Source of the DNA: CAZCEC01 sp964497615
GTDB lineage: Bacteria; Chloroflexota; Anaerolineae; Anaerolineales; UBA6663
DNA: 49,377 bases
Assembly (NCBI GenBank): GCA_964497615.1
Contig: CAZCEC010000047.1
Span: 1-49,377 of the forward strand
Reading direction: 5' to 3'
The translations under genes and the position numbers were made by a program. Positions 18,882 through 27,699 of the stretch are shown piece by piece. A model generated the notes under the pieces. That model saw nothing but the letters and a program-made list of their open reading frames with translations. It was not told where the DNA came from and did not search any database. The number at the start of each line of letters is the position of its first letter. Within the stretch, counting starts at the first letter, position 1.

Positions 18882-19400
18882 CTAGCCGCCCTTTCCAGAC
18901 TGGGTGTAACCGGCCAGCACCCTCAGCGCCTGCTCCACCGTCATCGGCTGGTCGGGCGCCGCGCTCTCGTGATAGTGGATGCCGGCCGCATCCTGCACCT
19001 GGAACATGGGCGCCCTATCGCACCCAGCCAGGCACATCACCGCCTCCACCGTCCACTCGCCGTCCTGCGTCGTCTCCCCCAGCTTCACGCCCAGGTTCTG
19101 GCACACCCCCTGGGCAAACGCCTCCGCCCCGCGCAGCGCGCACGGCAGGTCGGTGCAGATCTGCATCCGGCGCTTGCCGGCCGCGTGGTCGTAGTACAGG
19201 GTGTAGAACCCCACAATCCCGGCCACGTCCGTCGCCGAGACGCCGATCAGGGCGCCCACCTCGCCCATCGCCTCGGGCGATAGGTGCCCGTACTCGCTCT
19301 GCGCCAGATACAGCAACGGCATCACCGCTGAGCGTTTCTGCTCCGCCGGGTAGCGCGCCAGGATGGCGTCAATTTGGTCGCGATATTTGTCTGCCAGCAT
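18882..19400 (-). CDS. nuoE: NADH-quinone oxidoreductase subunit E ([2Fe-2S])
   Basis: 172 residues, thioredoxin-like [2Fe-2S] subunit of the NADH module. Ligands Cys82 and Cys87 (ICTDLPC) and Cys123 and Cys127 (CLAGC) bind N1a. The N-terminal helical part, with LLYLAQSEYGHLSPEAM and GFYTLY, matches the family. The ATG at 19400 is chosen because family homology begins at MLADKYRDQ; an upstream in-frame extension of 51 residues is the antisense-frame shadow of nuoD. It begins 1 base after the nuoD stop and ends directly against nuoF. Confidence 0.95.
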   Translation of the reverse strand: MLADKYRDQIDAILARYPAEQKRSAVMPLLYLAQSEYGHLSPEAMGEVGALIGVSATDVAGIVGFYTLYYDHAAGKRRMQICTDLPCALRGAEAFAQGVCQNLGVKLGETTQDGEWTVEAVMCLAGCDRAPMFQVQDAAGIHYHESAAPDQPMTVEQALRVLAGYTQSGKGG

Positions 19401-19401
19401 A

Positions 19402-20655
19402 TTACCGGTCCGTATCCCCCAGCACGATGTCAATGCTGCCGATAATGCCCACCACGTCCGCCACATAGTGGTCCCGCGACAGGATCGGCAGCGCTTGCAG
19501 GTTGACGAACGACGGCGTGCGCCAATGGACGCGGTGCGGCTTCGGCCCGCCATTGCCGGCCAGGAACACGCCCAACTCCCCGCGCGGCGACTCCACCGCC
19601 ACGTACACCTCGCCCTTCGGCGCGCTAAAGCCCTCCGTCCACAGCTTGAAGTGGTGGATCACGGCTTCCATGCTGCGCCCCAGCTCCGAGCGCGGCGGCG
19701 GCGCCACCTTGCGGTTGGCCGTCATCACCGGCCCCTTGGGCAGCTTGGTCAGCGCCTGGTCAATGATCCTGAGCGACTCACGGAACTCCAGCATCCGCAC
19801 GTAGTAGCGGTCATACACATCGCCGTTCTGCCCCAACGGCACGTTGAACTCGTACTGCTCATAGCCCGAATAGGGCATGGACTTGCGGATGTCGAAGTTG
19901 ACGCCCGAGCCGCGCAGCGACGGGCCGCTCAGGCTCCAGGCCAGCGCTGTTTCCCCGTCGATCACCCCGATGTCCCGCGTGCGGTCAATCCAGATCGGGT
20001 TCTTGGTCAGCAGCGCCTCATACTCCTCCAGCCGCGGCGGCAGATACGCCAGGAAGTCGCGCACCGCCTCCTCAAACCCGGCCGGCACGTCGCGCCACAC
20101 TCCGCCCGGCCGGAAGTACGACGTCATCATCCGCTGCCCGGAGATCATCTCCATGATGGCCATGATCTTCTCGCGTTCGCGGAAGCAGTAGAACAGCACC
20201 GACTGCGAGGCGATGTCGGCCGTGTGCGTGCCCAGCCACACCAGGTGCGAGGCGATGCGCTGCAATTCCGTCAGGATCACCCGCAGCGCCTGGGCCCGCG
20301 GCGGCACGTCCACCTCCATCAGCTTCTCGATTGCCAGGCAGTACACCAGGTTGTTGCCGATGGTGTTCAGGTAGTCCAGCCGGTCGGTCATGGTCAGGGC
20401 CTTGAGGTAAGTCTTGGCCTCCATGTTCTTCTCGATCCCGGTGTGCAGGTACCCGATGTCCGGCACCGCGTTCACCACGATCTCGCCGTCCAGCTCCACC
20501 ATCAGGCGCAGCACGCCGTGGGTGCTCGGGTGCTGCGGCCCCATGTTCAACAGCACCGTCTCCCCCGTCTCGGCCCGCGGCGAGAAGAGGTGCTTCAGCT
20601 CGTCAACCGTGGTTTCGAGCAGTTCGCGCTCGGCTTTGGCTTCTTGCATGGCCAT
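19402..20655 (-). CDS. nuoD: NADH-quinone oxidoreductase subunit D (49-kDa type)
   Basis: 417 residues. The hydrogenase-derived fold is marked by LLNMGPQHPSTHGVLRL, with the quinone-site histidine in its PSTHG, and by HTGIEKNMEAKTY. GSGVNFDIRKSMPYSGYE and a C-terminal DIVLGDTDR ending also match NuoD. It forms the quinone pocket together with NuoB and NuoH. The start MAMQEAK has AGGA about 7 bases upstream; the second Met two codons later is a possible alternative. The gap to nuoC (38 bases) holds a palindrome at 20675-20692. Confidence 0.96.
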   Translation of the reverse strand: MAMQEAKAERELLETTVDELKHLFSPRAETGETVLLNMGPQHPSTHGVLRLMVELDGEIVVNAVPDIGYLHTGIEKNMEAKTYLKALTMTDRLDYLNTIGNNLVYCLAIEKLMEVDVPPRAQALRVILTELQRIASHLVWLGTHTADIASQSVLFYCFREREKIMAIMEMISGQRMMTSYFRPGGVWRDVPAGFEEAVRDFLAYLPPRLEEYEALLTKNPIWIDRTRDIGVIDGETALAWSLSGPSLRGSGVNFDIRKSMPYSGYEQYEFNVPLGQNGDVYDRYYVRMLEFRESLRIIDQALTKLPKGPVMTANRKVAPPPRSELGRSMEAVIHHFKLWTEGFSAPKGEVYVAVESPRGELGVFLAGNGGPKPHRVHWRTPSFVNLQALPILSRDHYVADVVGIIGSIDIVLGDTDR

Positions 20656-20674
20656 AAGAAAATTCCTGGGCAGC

Positions 20675-20692
20675 GGCGGCCGCGCGGCCGCC
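20675..20692. repeat. Perfect 18-bp GC palindrome between nuoC and nuoD
   Basis: GGCGGCCG and CGGCCGCC are perfect complements around CG. In the nuo mRNA it forms a strong hairpin 2-20 bases after the nuoC stop and about 20 bases before the nuoD start. It has no T-tract, so it is more likely an mRNA-stabilising or REP-type element than a terminator. It is the only sizeable gap in the nuoB-nuoF section. Confidence 0.65.
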
Positions 20693-20693
20693 C

Positions 20694-21215
20694 CTACTCC
20701 TTGGCGTACGGCTTCTTTCGGTCGATCTCGTCAAAGTTGAAGGTGAATTGCACTTCTTCGTAGCCCAGCGGGTAGTCCTTGCGCAGCGGGTGTCCCTGCC
20801 AGTCCTCCGGCATCAGAATGCGCCGCAGGTCGGGATGGCCCGTTATCTTGATCCCGAACATGTCCCACAGCTCGCGCTCGTGCCAGTCCGCGCCGCGGAA
20901 AACCCCCGTCACGCTGGGCATCACCGGGTCGTCGCCCGGCACCCGCACCTTCAGCCGCAGGTTGCTCACCTTGCTCAGGTTCCGCACCTGGTACACCACG
21001 TTGAAGCGCGGCTCCGCCGGCCAGTCGTCATAGGCGGTCAGGTCCGCCAGGAAGGCGAAGTCTAGCCCCGGGGTCTCCTTCAGGAGCCGCAGCGCATCCA
21101 CGATGGCCGCGCGCGCCAGCACCACCGTCGTCTGGCCGCGGAACTCCACCACCTCTTCCACCCCCGCGCCAAACCGCTCGCGCAGGGCTGCCACTGCCTC
21201 GGCCGTGTGTGTCAT
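20694..21215 (-). CDS. nuoC: NADH-quinone oxidoreductase subunit C (30-kDa type)
   Basis: 173 residues, standard for a stand-alone NuoC (not fused to NuoD as in enterobacteria). Family signatures include FLADLTAYDDWP, FNVVYQVRNLS, and the most conserved region WHERELWDMFGIKITGHPDLRRIL followed by HPLRKDYPLG. It belongs to the Q-module of complex I and has no cofactor. The ATG overlaps the nuoB stop (ATGA, 21212-21215), which fixes the start and implies translational coupling. Confidence 0.96.
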   Translation of the reverse strand: MTHTAEAVAALRERFGAGVEEVVEFRGQTTVVLARAAIVDALRLLKETPGLDFAFLADLTAYDDWPAEPRFNVVYQVRNLSKVSNLRLKVRVPGDDPVMPSVTGVFRGADWHERELWDMFGIKITGHPDLRRILMPEDWQGHPLRKDYPLGYEEVQFTFNFDEIDRKKPYAKE

Positions 21216-21697
21216 GCCCAGTCCTTGATCTTTTCCTGCTTCACCTTCTCGTGCAGGGTCAGGATGCCGTTCATCAACGCCTCCGGCCGCGGCGGGCAGC
21301 CGGCCACATACACATCCACCGGCACCACCTCGTCCACGCCCTGCACAATCGCATAGTTGTTGAAGATGCCCCCGCACGAGGCGCAGTCGCCCATCGCAAT
21401 CACCCACTTGGGCTCCGGCATCTGGTCATACAGCCGGCGCAGCACCGGCGCCATCTTCCGGCTCACCCGCCCGGCCACGATCATCAGGTCCGCCTGGCGC
21501 GGCGAGGCCCGCATCAACTCCATGCCAAAGCGCGACATGTCGTTATTGGGCATCACCGTGCTGATCATCTCCATCGCGCAGCACGCCAGCCCAAACAGCA
21601 TCGGCCACATCGCATTCGTGCGGCCCCAGTTGATGGCCTGCTCCAGCGTGGTCGTCACCACGCCCATGTTCCCCAGCTTCTGTTCAAGCCCCATCAT
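21212..21697 (-). CDS. nuoB: NADH-quinone oxidoreductase subunit B (cluster N2)
   Basis: 161 residues. All four ligands of the terminal [4Fe-4S] cluster N2 are present: Cys39-Cys40 in FGLACCAMEM, Cys105 in GDCASCGG and Cys134 in AGCPPRPE. N2 passes electrons to quinone at the NuoB-NuoD interface. Two ATG codons are adjacent at the start; the second (21694) is 6 bases from GGAGG and may be the one used. The gap to nuoA is 39 bases, and the 3' end overlaps nuoC by 4 bases. Confidence 0.96.
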   Translation of the reverse strand: MMGLEQKLGNMGVVTTTLEQAINWGRTNAMWPMLFGLACCAMEMISTVMPNNDMSRFGMELMRASPRQADLMIVAGRVSRKMAPVLRRLYDQMPEPKWVIAMGDCASCGGIFNNYAIVQGVDEVVPVDVYVAGCPPRPEALMNGILTLHEKVKQEKIKDWA

Positions 21698-21736
21698 CCA
21701 CCTCCGGCGCGTGTTGCCTTAAGCGTAATCACAGCC

Positions 21737-22099
21737 CTACTCCCACTCCAGCGCGCCCTTCTTCCACACCCACGCATACCCCACCAGCAGGATGGCGACG
21801 AACACCAGCATCTCGATAAAACCAAACAAGCCCAGCGACCGGAAGGTTACGGCCCAGGGTAGAAAGAAGATCACTTCGATGTCAAACAGGATGAACAGGA
21901 CCGCGACCAGGTAGAACCGCACCGGCATCCGCCGCATCGCCGGCCCAATCGGCCGCATGCCCGACTCGTAGGGCGCCTGCTTGCGCGGGGTGGGGCGCTT
22001 GGGGCCGAAGAGATGCCCCACGCCCACCACCAAAAAAGCCAGAATTATAGAAATGACTAATAGGACCGCAATGGGCAAATAATCGACTAGATTCGGCAT
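21737..22099 (-). CDS. nuoA: NADH-quinone oxidoreductase subunit A
   Basis: 120 residues with three transmembrane helices. The loop after helix 1 contains the conserved KQAPYESGMRPIGPA, and helix 2 is preceded by RFYLVAVLFILFDIEVIFFLPWA with its conserved acidic residues. It lines the quinone access channel. It is the first nuo gene. GGGAG is 4 bases before the ATG. The 67 bases between it and the PIG-L stop are AT-richer than their surroundings and could hold a promoter (TTTACA and TTTAGC-like hexamers), but no assignment is safe. Confidence 0.95.
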   Translation of the reverse strand: MPNLVDYLPIAVLLVISIILAFLVVGVGHLFGPKRPTPRKQAPYESGMRPIGPAMRRMPVRFYLVAVLFILFDIEVIFFLPWAVTFRSLGLFGFIEMLVFVAILLVGYAWVWKKGALEWE

Positions 22100-22166
22100 T
22101 CCGCTCCCTGCGGCCAGGCGCTCATTAAGGCTTTGTGAGAACCTGAGCTAAAGTGTGTAAAGTTTA

Positions 22167-22985
22167 TCACAATTGCCCGAGCCCCGCAAAGAGGTCCTCT
22201 TCCAGGCCATTCCGGGCGGCCCGGCTGTGGGCCAGCACAAAGCGCTCAAACCCAAAAAGCTGGCTGCGCTGCGGCTCCGGCACCGAGGTGGCGAAGAACT
22301 TGGGCCGGCCGGTCTCCGGGTCGAACTCGAACTGCGTCCGGTGGCAGCTCAGCGCCTCCAGCTTCCGGTCCATCTGCTCCGTGATCGGCACGACCGTCGT
22401 GATCGTCTCGTCCGGCACGCCCACAAACCCCAACTGTTGGCCGCGGATATCCGCCCGCCGGTTGCGGAATGCCGGCACCTGCTCCATAAAACTACGCGGG
22501 ATGGCGATGTAGTACAGCTTGTCCGGCGCAAAGGGCGCGCCTGCCACCCCCGCCGCCGGGTCGCCCGCCAGGGCAACCCCGCGCGTCACCAGCGCGCTCA
22601 CGGCAATGTGATCTGGGTGGCCATAGCCCCCGTCCGGCCCGTGCGTGATGACCACATTGGCCCGCACCTCGCGGATCAGCCGCGCCACCCCCAATGCGCC
22701 GGCCTCCACCGGCACTTGGTCCACCTCGCCGTCCTGGTGCCCCAGGAACAGCGGCGGCTCCACCCCCAGCGTGGCGCAGGCGCAGGCCAACTCCTTCGAC
22801 CGCACCTGCCCCAGCGTCTCGCGCGTCGCCAGCGCCGGGTCTATGATCTTGGCGTCCACCCCATCGCCGCGCGTGGCGCAGGCCACATACGCTCGGTGTC
22901 CCTCGGCCGCATACTTGGCCAGCGTCCCGCCGCAACTGCCTTCGTCGTCTGGGTGGGCAAATACGCCCAACAGGGTGTAAGTCAT
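22167..22985 (-). CDS. PIG-L/LmbE-family deacetylase
   Basis: 272 residues. The zinc and catalytic motif AHPDDE (residues 10-15) and the second motif GPDGGYGHPDH identify the PIG-L/LmbE superfamily. Members remove N-acetyl groups from sugar conjugates such as GlcNAc-inositol, bacillithiol or mycothiol precursors, or lipid-linked GlcNAc. The substrate is not determined here. The start at 22985 (MTYTLLGVFAHPDDE) agrees with family N-termini; longer in-frame versions lack support. It lies just upstream of nuoA on the same strand, but a functional link is not evident. Confidence 0.88.
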   Translation of the reverse strand: MTYTLLGVFAHPDDEGSCGGTLAKYAAEGHRAYVACATRGDGVDAKIIDPALATRETLGQVRSKELACACATLGVEPPLFLGHQDGEVDQVPVEAGALGVARLIREVRANVVITHGPDGGYGHPDHIAVSALVTRGVALAGDPAAGVAGAPFAPDKLYYIAIPRSFMEQVPAFRNRRADIRGQQLGFVGVPDETITTVVPITEQMDRKLEALSCHRTQFEFDPETGRPKFFATSVPEPQRSQLFGFERFVLAHSRAARNGLEEDLFAGLGQL

Positions 22986-23064
22986 AGCTCTATATGCGAA
23001 TTGGCCGCCAGACCAATGTAATCCAGCCCGCGGCCAACCCAAAAGTCATGCCATCCGCCGCGGC

Positions 23065-23385
23065 TCACTTGACGAGGCCACGCTCATCGAGGAACTCAAC
23101 CGGGTCGTTGTCCTTGCCGCGCTCCCACATCAGCGAAAAGAACCAGATGCCGCTTTCGCCTATCCAGAACTCGGCCGGCGTGAACCGCATCTTCGAGGCC
23201 ACCGGCTTTCGGCGGCGCTGGGGCGTGTAGGCCGCCGGCCATCCCAGGTACTCGCCTTCCCAACGTTTCCCACTGGCATGCAGGTGGGCCGCGAACGCGC
23301 GAACCTCATCCAGGTCCGGGATGACGACCGGCAGGACCGGGCTGTAGTTAGGATGTGAGGGAATTCTCGCCTTAGCCGTTAGCAC
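23065..23385 (-). CDS. Small protein of unknown function, partner of DUF4160 gene
   Basis: 106 residues, not recognised. It is soluble, with an N-terminal part rich in Pro and hydrophobics (SPVLPVVIPDLDEVRAFAAHL), a central basic stretch (PQRRRKPVASKMR) and an aromatic segment (GIWFFSLMWERG). Its start overlaps the end of the DUF4160 gene by 14 bases, so the two are translationally coupled. The usual DUF4160 partner is a DUF2442 protein, as at 48406-48750, but this sequence does not show the DUF2442 pattern. Coding is supported by the overlap, the intact frame and low-repeat composition. Function unknown. Confidence 0.6.
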   Translation of the reverse strand: MLTAKARIPSHPNYSPVLPVVIPDLDEVRAFAAHLHASGKRWEGEYLGWPAAYTPQRRRKPVASKMRFTPAEFWIGESGIWFFSLMWERGKDNDPVEFLDERGLVK

Positions 23386-23620
23386 GTTTACCCTGCTCGT
23401 CTTGCCATACCGCCAGGAGGTAATCGCGGTTATCGTTAATTATACGTTCAATCTCGCGCAGTTCGTTGGTGCGGAACCGCCCCGCGCGGGCGACCTGCAC
23501 TGGCTGCAGCCAGAACTTCGCTTCGCGGCTCTCGCGGCCGACATGAACGTGCGGCGGTTCGCTTAGGTCAGCTTGATAAAACCAGAACTTGTAGCCGCTT
23601 ACCCGGAGAATGACCGGCAT
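23372..23620 (-). CDS. DUF4160 protein
   Basis: 82 residues. The DUF4160 signature is evident: an N-terminus PVILRVSGYKFWFYQ, then EPPHVHVGRESREAKFWLQP, then an acidic-hydrophobic C-terminal helix (RTNELREIERIINDNRDYLLAVW). Proteins of this family are small, scattered in distribution and usually encoded next to DUF2442. A toxin-antitoxin-like role has been suspected from this pattern but is unproven. Here the downstream partner is a different, unrecognised protein. The ATG is not preceded by a strong RBS. The gene follows rpoD by 65 bases with no clear terminator between. Confidence 0.82.
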   Translation of the reverse strand: MPVILRVSGYKFWFYQADLSEPPHVHVGRESREAKFWLQPVQVARAGRFRTNELREIERIINDNRDYLLAVWQDEQGKRANG

Positions 23621-23685
23621 TGACTCATAACTCGGGCCTTCTCGGTTGTCGCCGGTTGCTGCCGCGGAAAGCCAACGCCGCTGGG

Positions 23686-25374
<1,689 letters not shown>

Positions 25375-25401
25375 GGGGCGCACACGCTCATTCAAGAGCA
25401 C

Positions 25402-25431
25402 ATTGTACCGTCAGACTCTGATTCACCTCAA
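25402..25431 (-). promoter_or_regulatory. Promoter of rpoD within the 3' end of dnaG
   Basis: On the minus strand TTGAGG (25431-25426) and TACAAT (25407-25402) are 18 bases apart. Initiation would fall near 25395, leaving about 20 bases before the ATG at 25374. The -35 overlaps the last codons of dnaG, so rpoD may be transcribed both from dnaG and from its own promoter. Confidence 0.5.
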
Positions 25432-27402
25432 ACCCATGCGGACGGCGTGCGCCTCGCCCCGCTTGCCCCGGCGCGCCAGGGCGCGGTCCACGCCCGCCAG
25501 CGCCTGGGCCTGGGTCTGGATTTCCTGCTGCAGCGCCTCCGCCCGCACGTCGCCCTGCTCGCGCGCATCCTCCGCCAGGAACCGCAGCTCGTGCAGCCAG
25601 TTGGCGATGGTCCGCTTGCGCAGCCGCAGCACGCCCGTCATCAGCGCTTCGGCCGTGCGTTCAGCGGTAGGGCCCGCCGCGTCCCGGCGGCCGGCCGCCT
25701 CCGGCGGCGTCTCCTCCGCCAGCAGGGCCCTCAGCCGGGGCGCCAGCGAGGGGTCCAACTCGCTCTCCACATATTCCACGGGTTCCAGGTCCACCTGCTC
25801 CAACGCCGCCGCCAGGGCATTGAAGATCAGTTGATGCTCCACCGCCAGAAAGTCATCCGCCGCCAGCTTGGGCAGACTCTGGGCCTGCAATTCACGGTCG
25901 GCCTTGTAGAGCAGGTCCGGCTGGCGCAGCAGCGCGCCCAGGCAATACGCTTCCAGCTTCGATGCCTCGCGCGCCGCCTGTCGCTCAACGGCGGCGGGCG
26001 CTTCCCCAGAAGCTTCCGGCGTGGCCTCCGCCGGCCCCCGCCGCGGCCCCCGCCCCGCCCGGCCGGAGGGCCGCACTGCCAGCGCCCGCTCATCCACCCG
26101 CAGCAGCCGGGCCAGCCGCTGCCGGTAGGTGTCGCGCTCGATGGGCTGGGCCACGTCCTCAATCAGCGGCAGCACCGTCGCCGCCACCTCGGTCTTCACC
26201 TTGGGGTCATCCAGGTCGCGCCCGGTCGTCAGCACCCGCATCACGTAGGCCACCACCGGTTCCGCCGCCTCCACCAGCCGCCGCCATTCATCCGAGTCGC
26301 GGTTGATCACGTCGTCCGGGTCGGTCCCCTCCGGCAGCGTCATCACGCGGATGTCGGCCCCCAGCCGGCCCTCCGTCCGCACTAGCCCGCGCGGGTCAAA
26401 CCGGATCTCGGTCTCCCGGTCCAGCGCGTCGCGCGCCACGTTCAGGCCCCGCAGGGTGGCCGCGTCGCCGGCCTCGTCGGCGTCCAGCGCCAGGATAATG
26501 CGCGGCGCGTGCTTCTTCAGCAGCCGCATCTGGTGCTCGGTCAGCGCCGTCCCCTGCGACGAGACTACGTTCGCAAACCCGGCCTGGTGCGCGGCGATCA
26601 CGTCCAGGTTGCCCTCCACCACAATCGCCGCGCCCGCGTCGCGGATCGGCTTGCGCGCCCGGTCCAGCCCAAACAGCGTCCGCCCCTTGTCGAACAGCGC
26701 CGTCTGCGGGCTGTTCATGAATTTGGGGATCGCGTCCTTCTGGAGCGCCCGCGCCTGATAGCCCGTCATGCGCCCCCGGTCGTCCCGCACCGGGATCATC
26801 AGCCGGTCGCGGAAGCGGTCAAAGGCCTTCCCGTCCTCTTCCTTCACGACGATCAGCCCGGCGTCCAGCAAGTCCTGCTGGGCATAGCCCTTGCCCGTCA
26901 GGTACTTAAGCGCCGCGTCCCACGTATCGAGCGCGTAGCCCAGTTGGAACATCTCCACGGCCTTGTCCGTCAGCCCGCGCCTGGCCAGGTGCTCGCGGGC
27001 GTGCTGGGCGTGGGGCGCGTTCCGCAGCAGGTGATGAAAATACGTCACCGAGTCTTCCAGCAGCCGGCGCAGGTGATCGAGGTTGTCGTCCTGCTCCTGC
27101 TGGGCCGGCGTGCGCGGCGTCAGGGTGACGCCCGTGCGCTGCGCCAGGATGCGCAGCGCCTCGGCGAAGTCCACCCCGTCGCGCTTCATGATGAACTTGA
27201 ACCCGTCGCCCCCCTCGTTGCACTGCCCAAAGCAGCGCCAGTTGCCGCTTTCCGGCCACACCGCGAACGACGGCGTGTTGTTCTTGTGCGGGTGGAACGG
27301 GCACAGGCCGGTGAACGTGCGCCCCGACTTGCGCAGCTTCACCGTCTCCGAGATCAACTCGACCAGGTCGAGCCGGCTCTTGACGTCGTCAATAACACTC
27401 AT
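25423..27402 (-). CDS. dnaG: DNA primase DnaG
   Basis: 659 residues. The N-terminal zinc domain has Cys34, His37, Cys57 and Cys61 (GLCPFHPHKNNTPSF ... WRCFGQCNEGGDG). The last pair is CX3C rather than the CX2C of E. coli. The RNA polymerase core with Toprim signatures follows: IVVEGNLDVIAAHQAGF and IILALDADEAGD. The C-terminal region (about 430-659) includes a Gly/Pro/Arg-rich linker and a helicase-interaction-like helical part. It makes RNA primers for replication. It has its own promoter (27486-27515) and is followed after 48 bases by rpoD. Confidence 0.95.
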   Translation of the reverse strand: MSVIDDVKSRLDLVELISETVKLRKSGRTFTGLCPFHPHKNNTPSFAVWPESGNWRCFGQCNEGGDGFKFIMKRDGVDFAEALRILAQRTGVTLTPRTPAQQEQDDNLDHLRRLLEDSVTYFHHLLRNAPHAQHAREHLARRGLTDKAVEMFQLGYALDTWDAALKYLTGKGYAQQDLLDAGLIVVKEEDGKAFDRFRDRLMIPVRDDRGRMTGYQARALQKDAIPKFMNSPQTALFDKGRTLFGLDRARKPIRDAGAAIVVEGNLDVIAAHQAGFANVVSSQGTALTEHQMRLLKKHAPRIILALDADEAGDAATLRGLNVARDALDRETEIRFDPRGLVRTEGRLGADIRVMTLPEGTDPDDVINRDSDEWRRLVEAAEPVVAYVMRVLTTGRDLDDPKVKTEVAATVLPLIEDVAQPIERDTYRQRLARLLRVDERALAVRPSGRAGRGPRRGPAEATPEASGEAPAAVERQAAREASKLEAYCLGALLRQPDLLYKADRELQAQSLPKLAADDFLAVEHQLIFNALAAALEQVDLEPVEYVESELDPSLAPRLRALLAEETPPEAAGRRDAAGPTAERTAEALMTGVLRLRKRTIANWLHELRFLAEDAREQGDVRAEALQQEIQTQAQALAGVDRALARRGKRGEAHAVRMGLR

Positions 27403-27485
27403 GACTTGGACCGAGTGGCGTGTGACATATGGTGAGAAACTGGCAGCCAGTTCAATGTGTGGTCGGCGTCCGTGCGGCGGTGGGA

Positions 27486-27515
27486 ATTATAGACTCGCCG
27501 GGCGCGAGTCGGCAA
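27486..27515 (-). promoter_or_regulatory. dnaG promoter with palindromic spacer (candidate operator)
   Basis: On the minus strand TTGCCG (27515-27510) and TATAAT (27491-27486) are 18 bases apart. The spacer is occupied by the inverted repeat GACTCGC/GCGAGTC (27492-27498 and 27504-27510) with a 5-base centre. A palindrome exactly between the -35 and -10 is the arrangement used by MerR-like activators and by many repressors. The dnaG ATG is about 75 bases downstream of the predicted initiation site. Confidence 0.5.
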
Positions 27516-27534
27516 GGGGCGATCAATCAGGTGA

Positions 27535-27672
27535 TTACAGCGCCTGCTCGAGTTCCAGCTCATTGCGCAGCGGGATGCCGTGCGCCACCACATAGTCCGC
27601 CCCCCACCGCCCCTCGATGAAGCGGCGGACCTCGTCCCGGTCGGCGGGAGTTAGCGGTGTGATGGGCAGCAC
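27535..27672 (-). pseudogene. N-terminal remnant of a GNAT acetyltransferase
   Basis: A 45-residue reading frame from GTG 27672 to TAA 27535 translates to a typical N-terminal GNAT start: ITPLTPADRDEVRRFIEG, then RWGADYVVAHG, then PLRNELEL. Full-length relatives continue for another 100 or so residues containing the acetyl-CoA site, which is absent here. It lies 27 bases after the ppk1 stop on the same strand. The likely reading is a decayed gene, with deletion of everything after the first domain strand. Expression as a short peptide cannot be excluded. Confidence 0.6.
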
Positions 27673-27699
27673 TGCGCCAGGCGCCCCGCGGCTGCCGGC

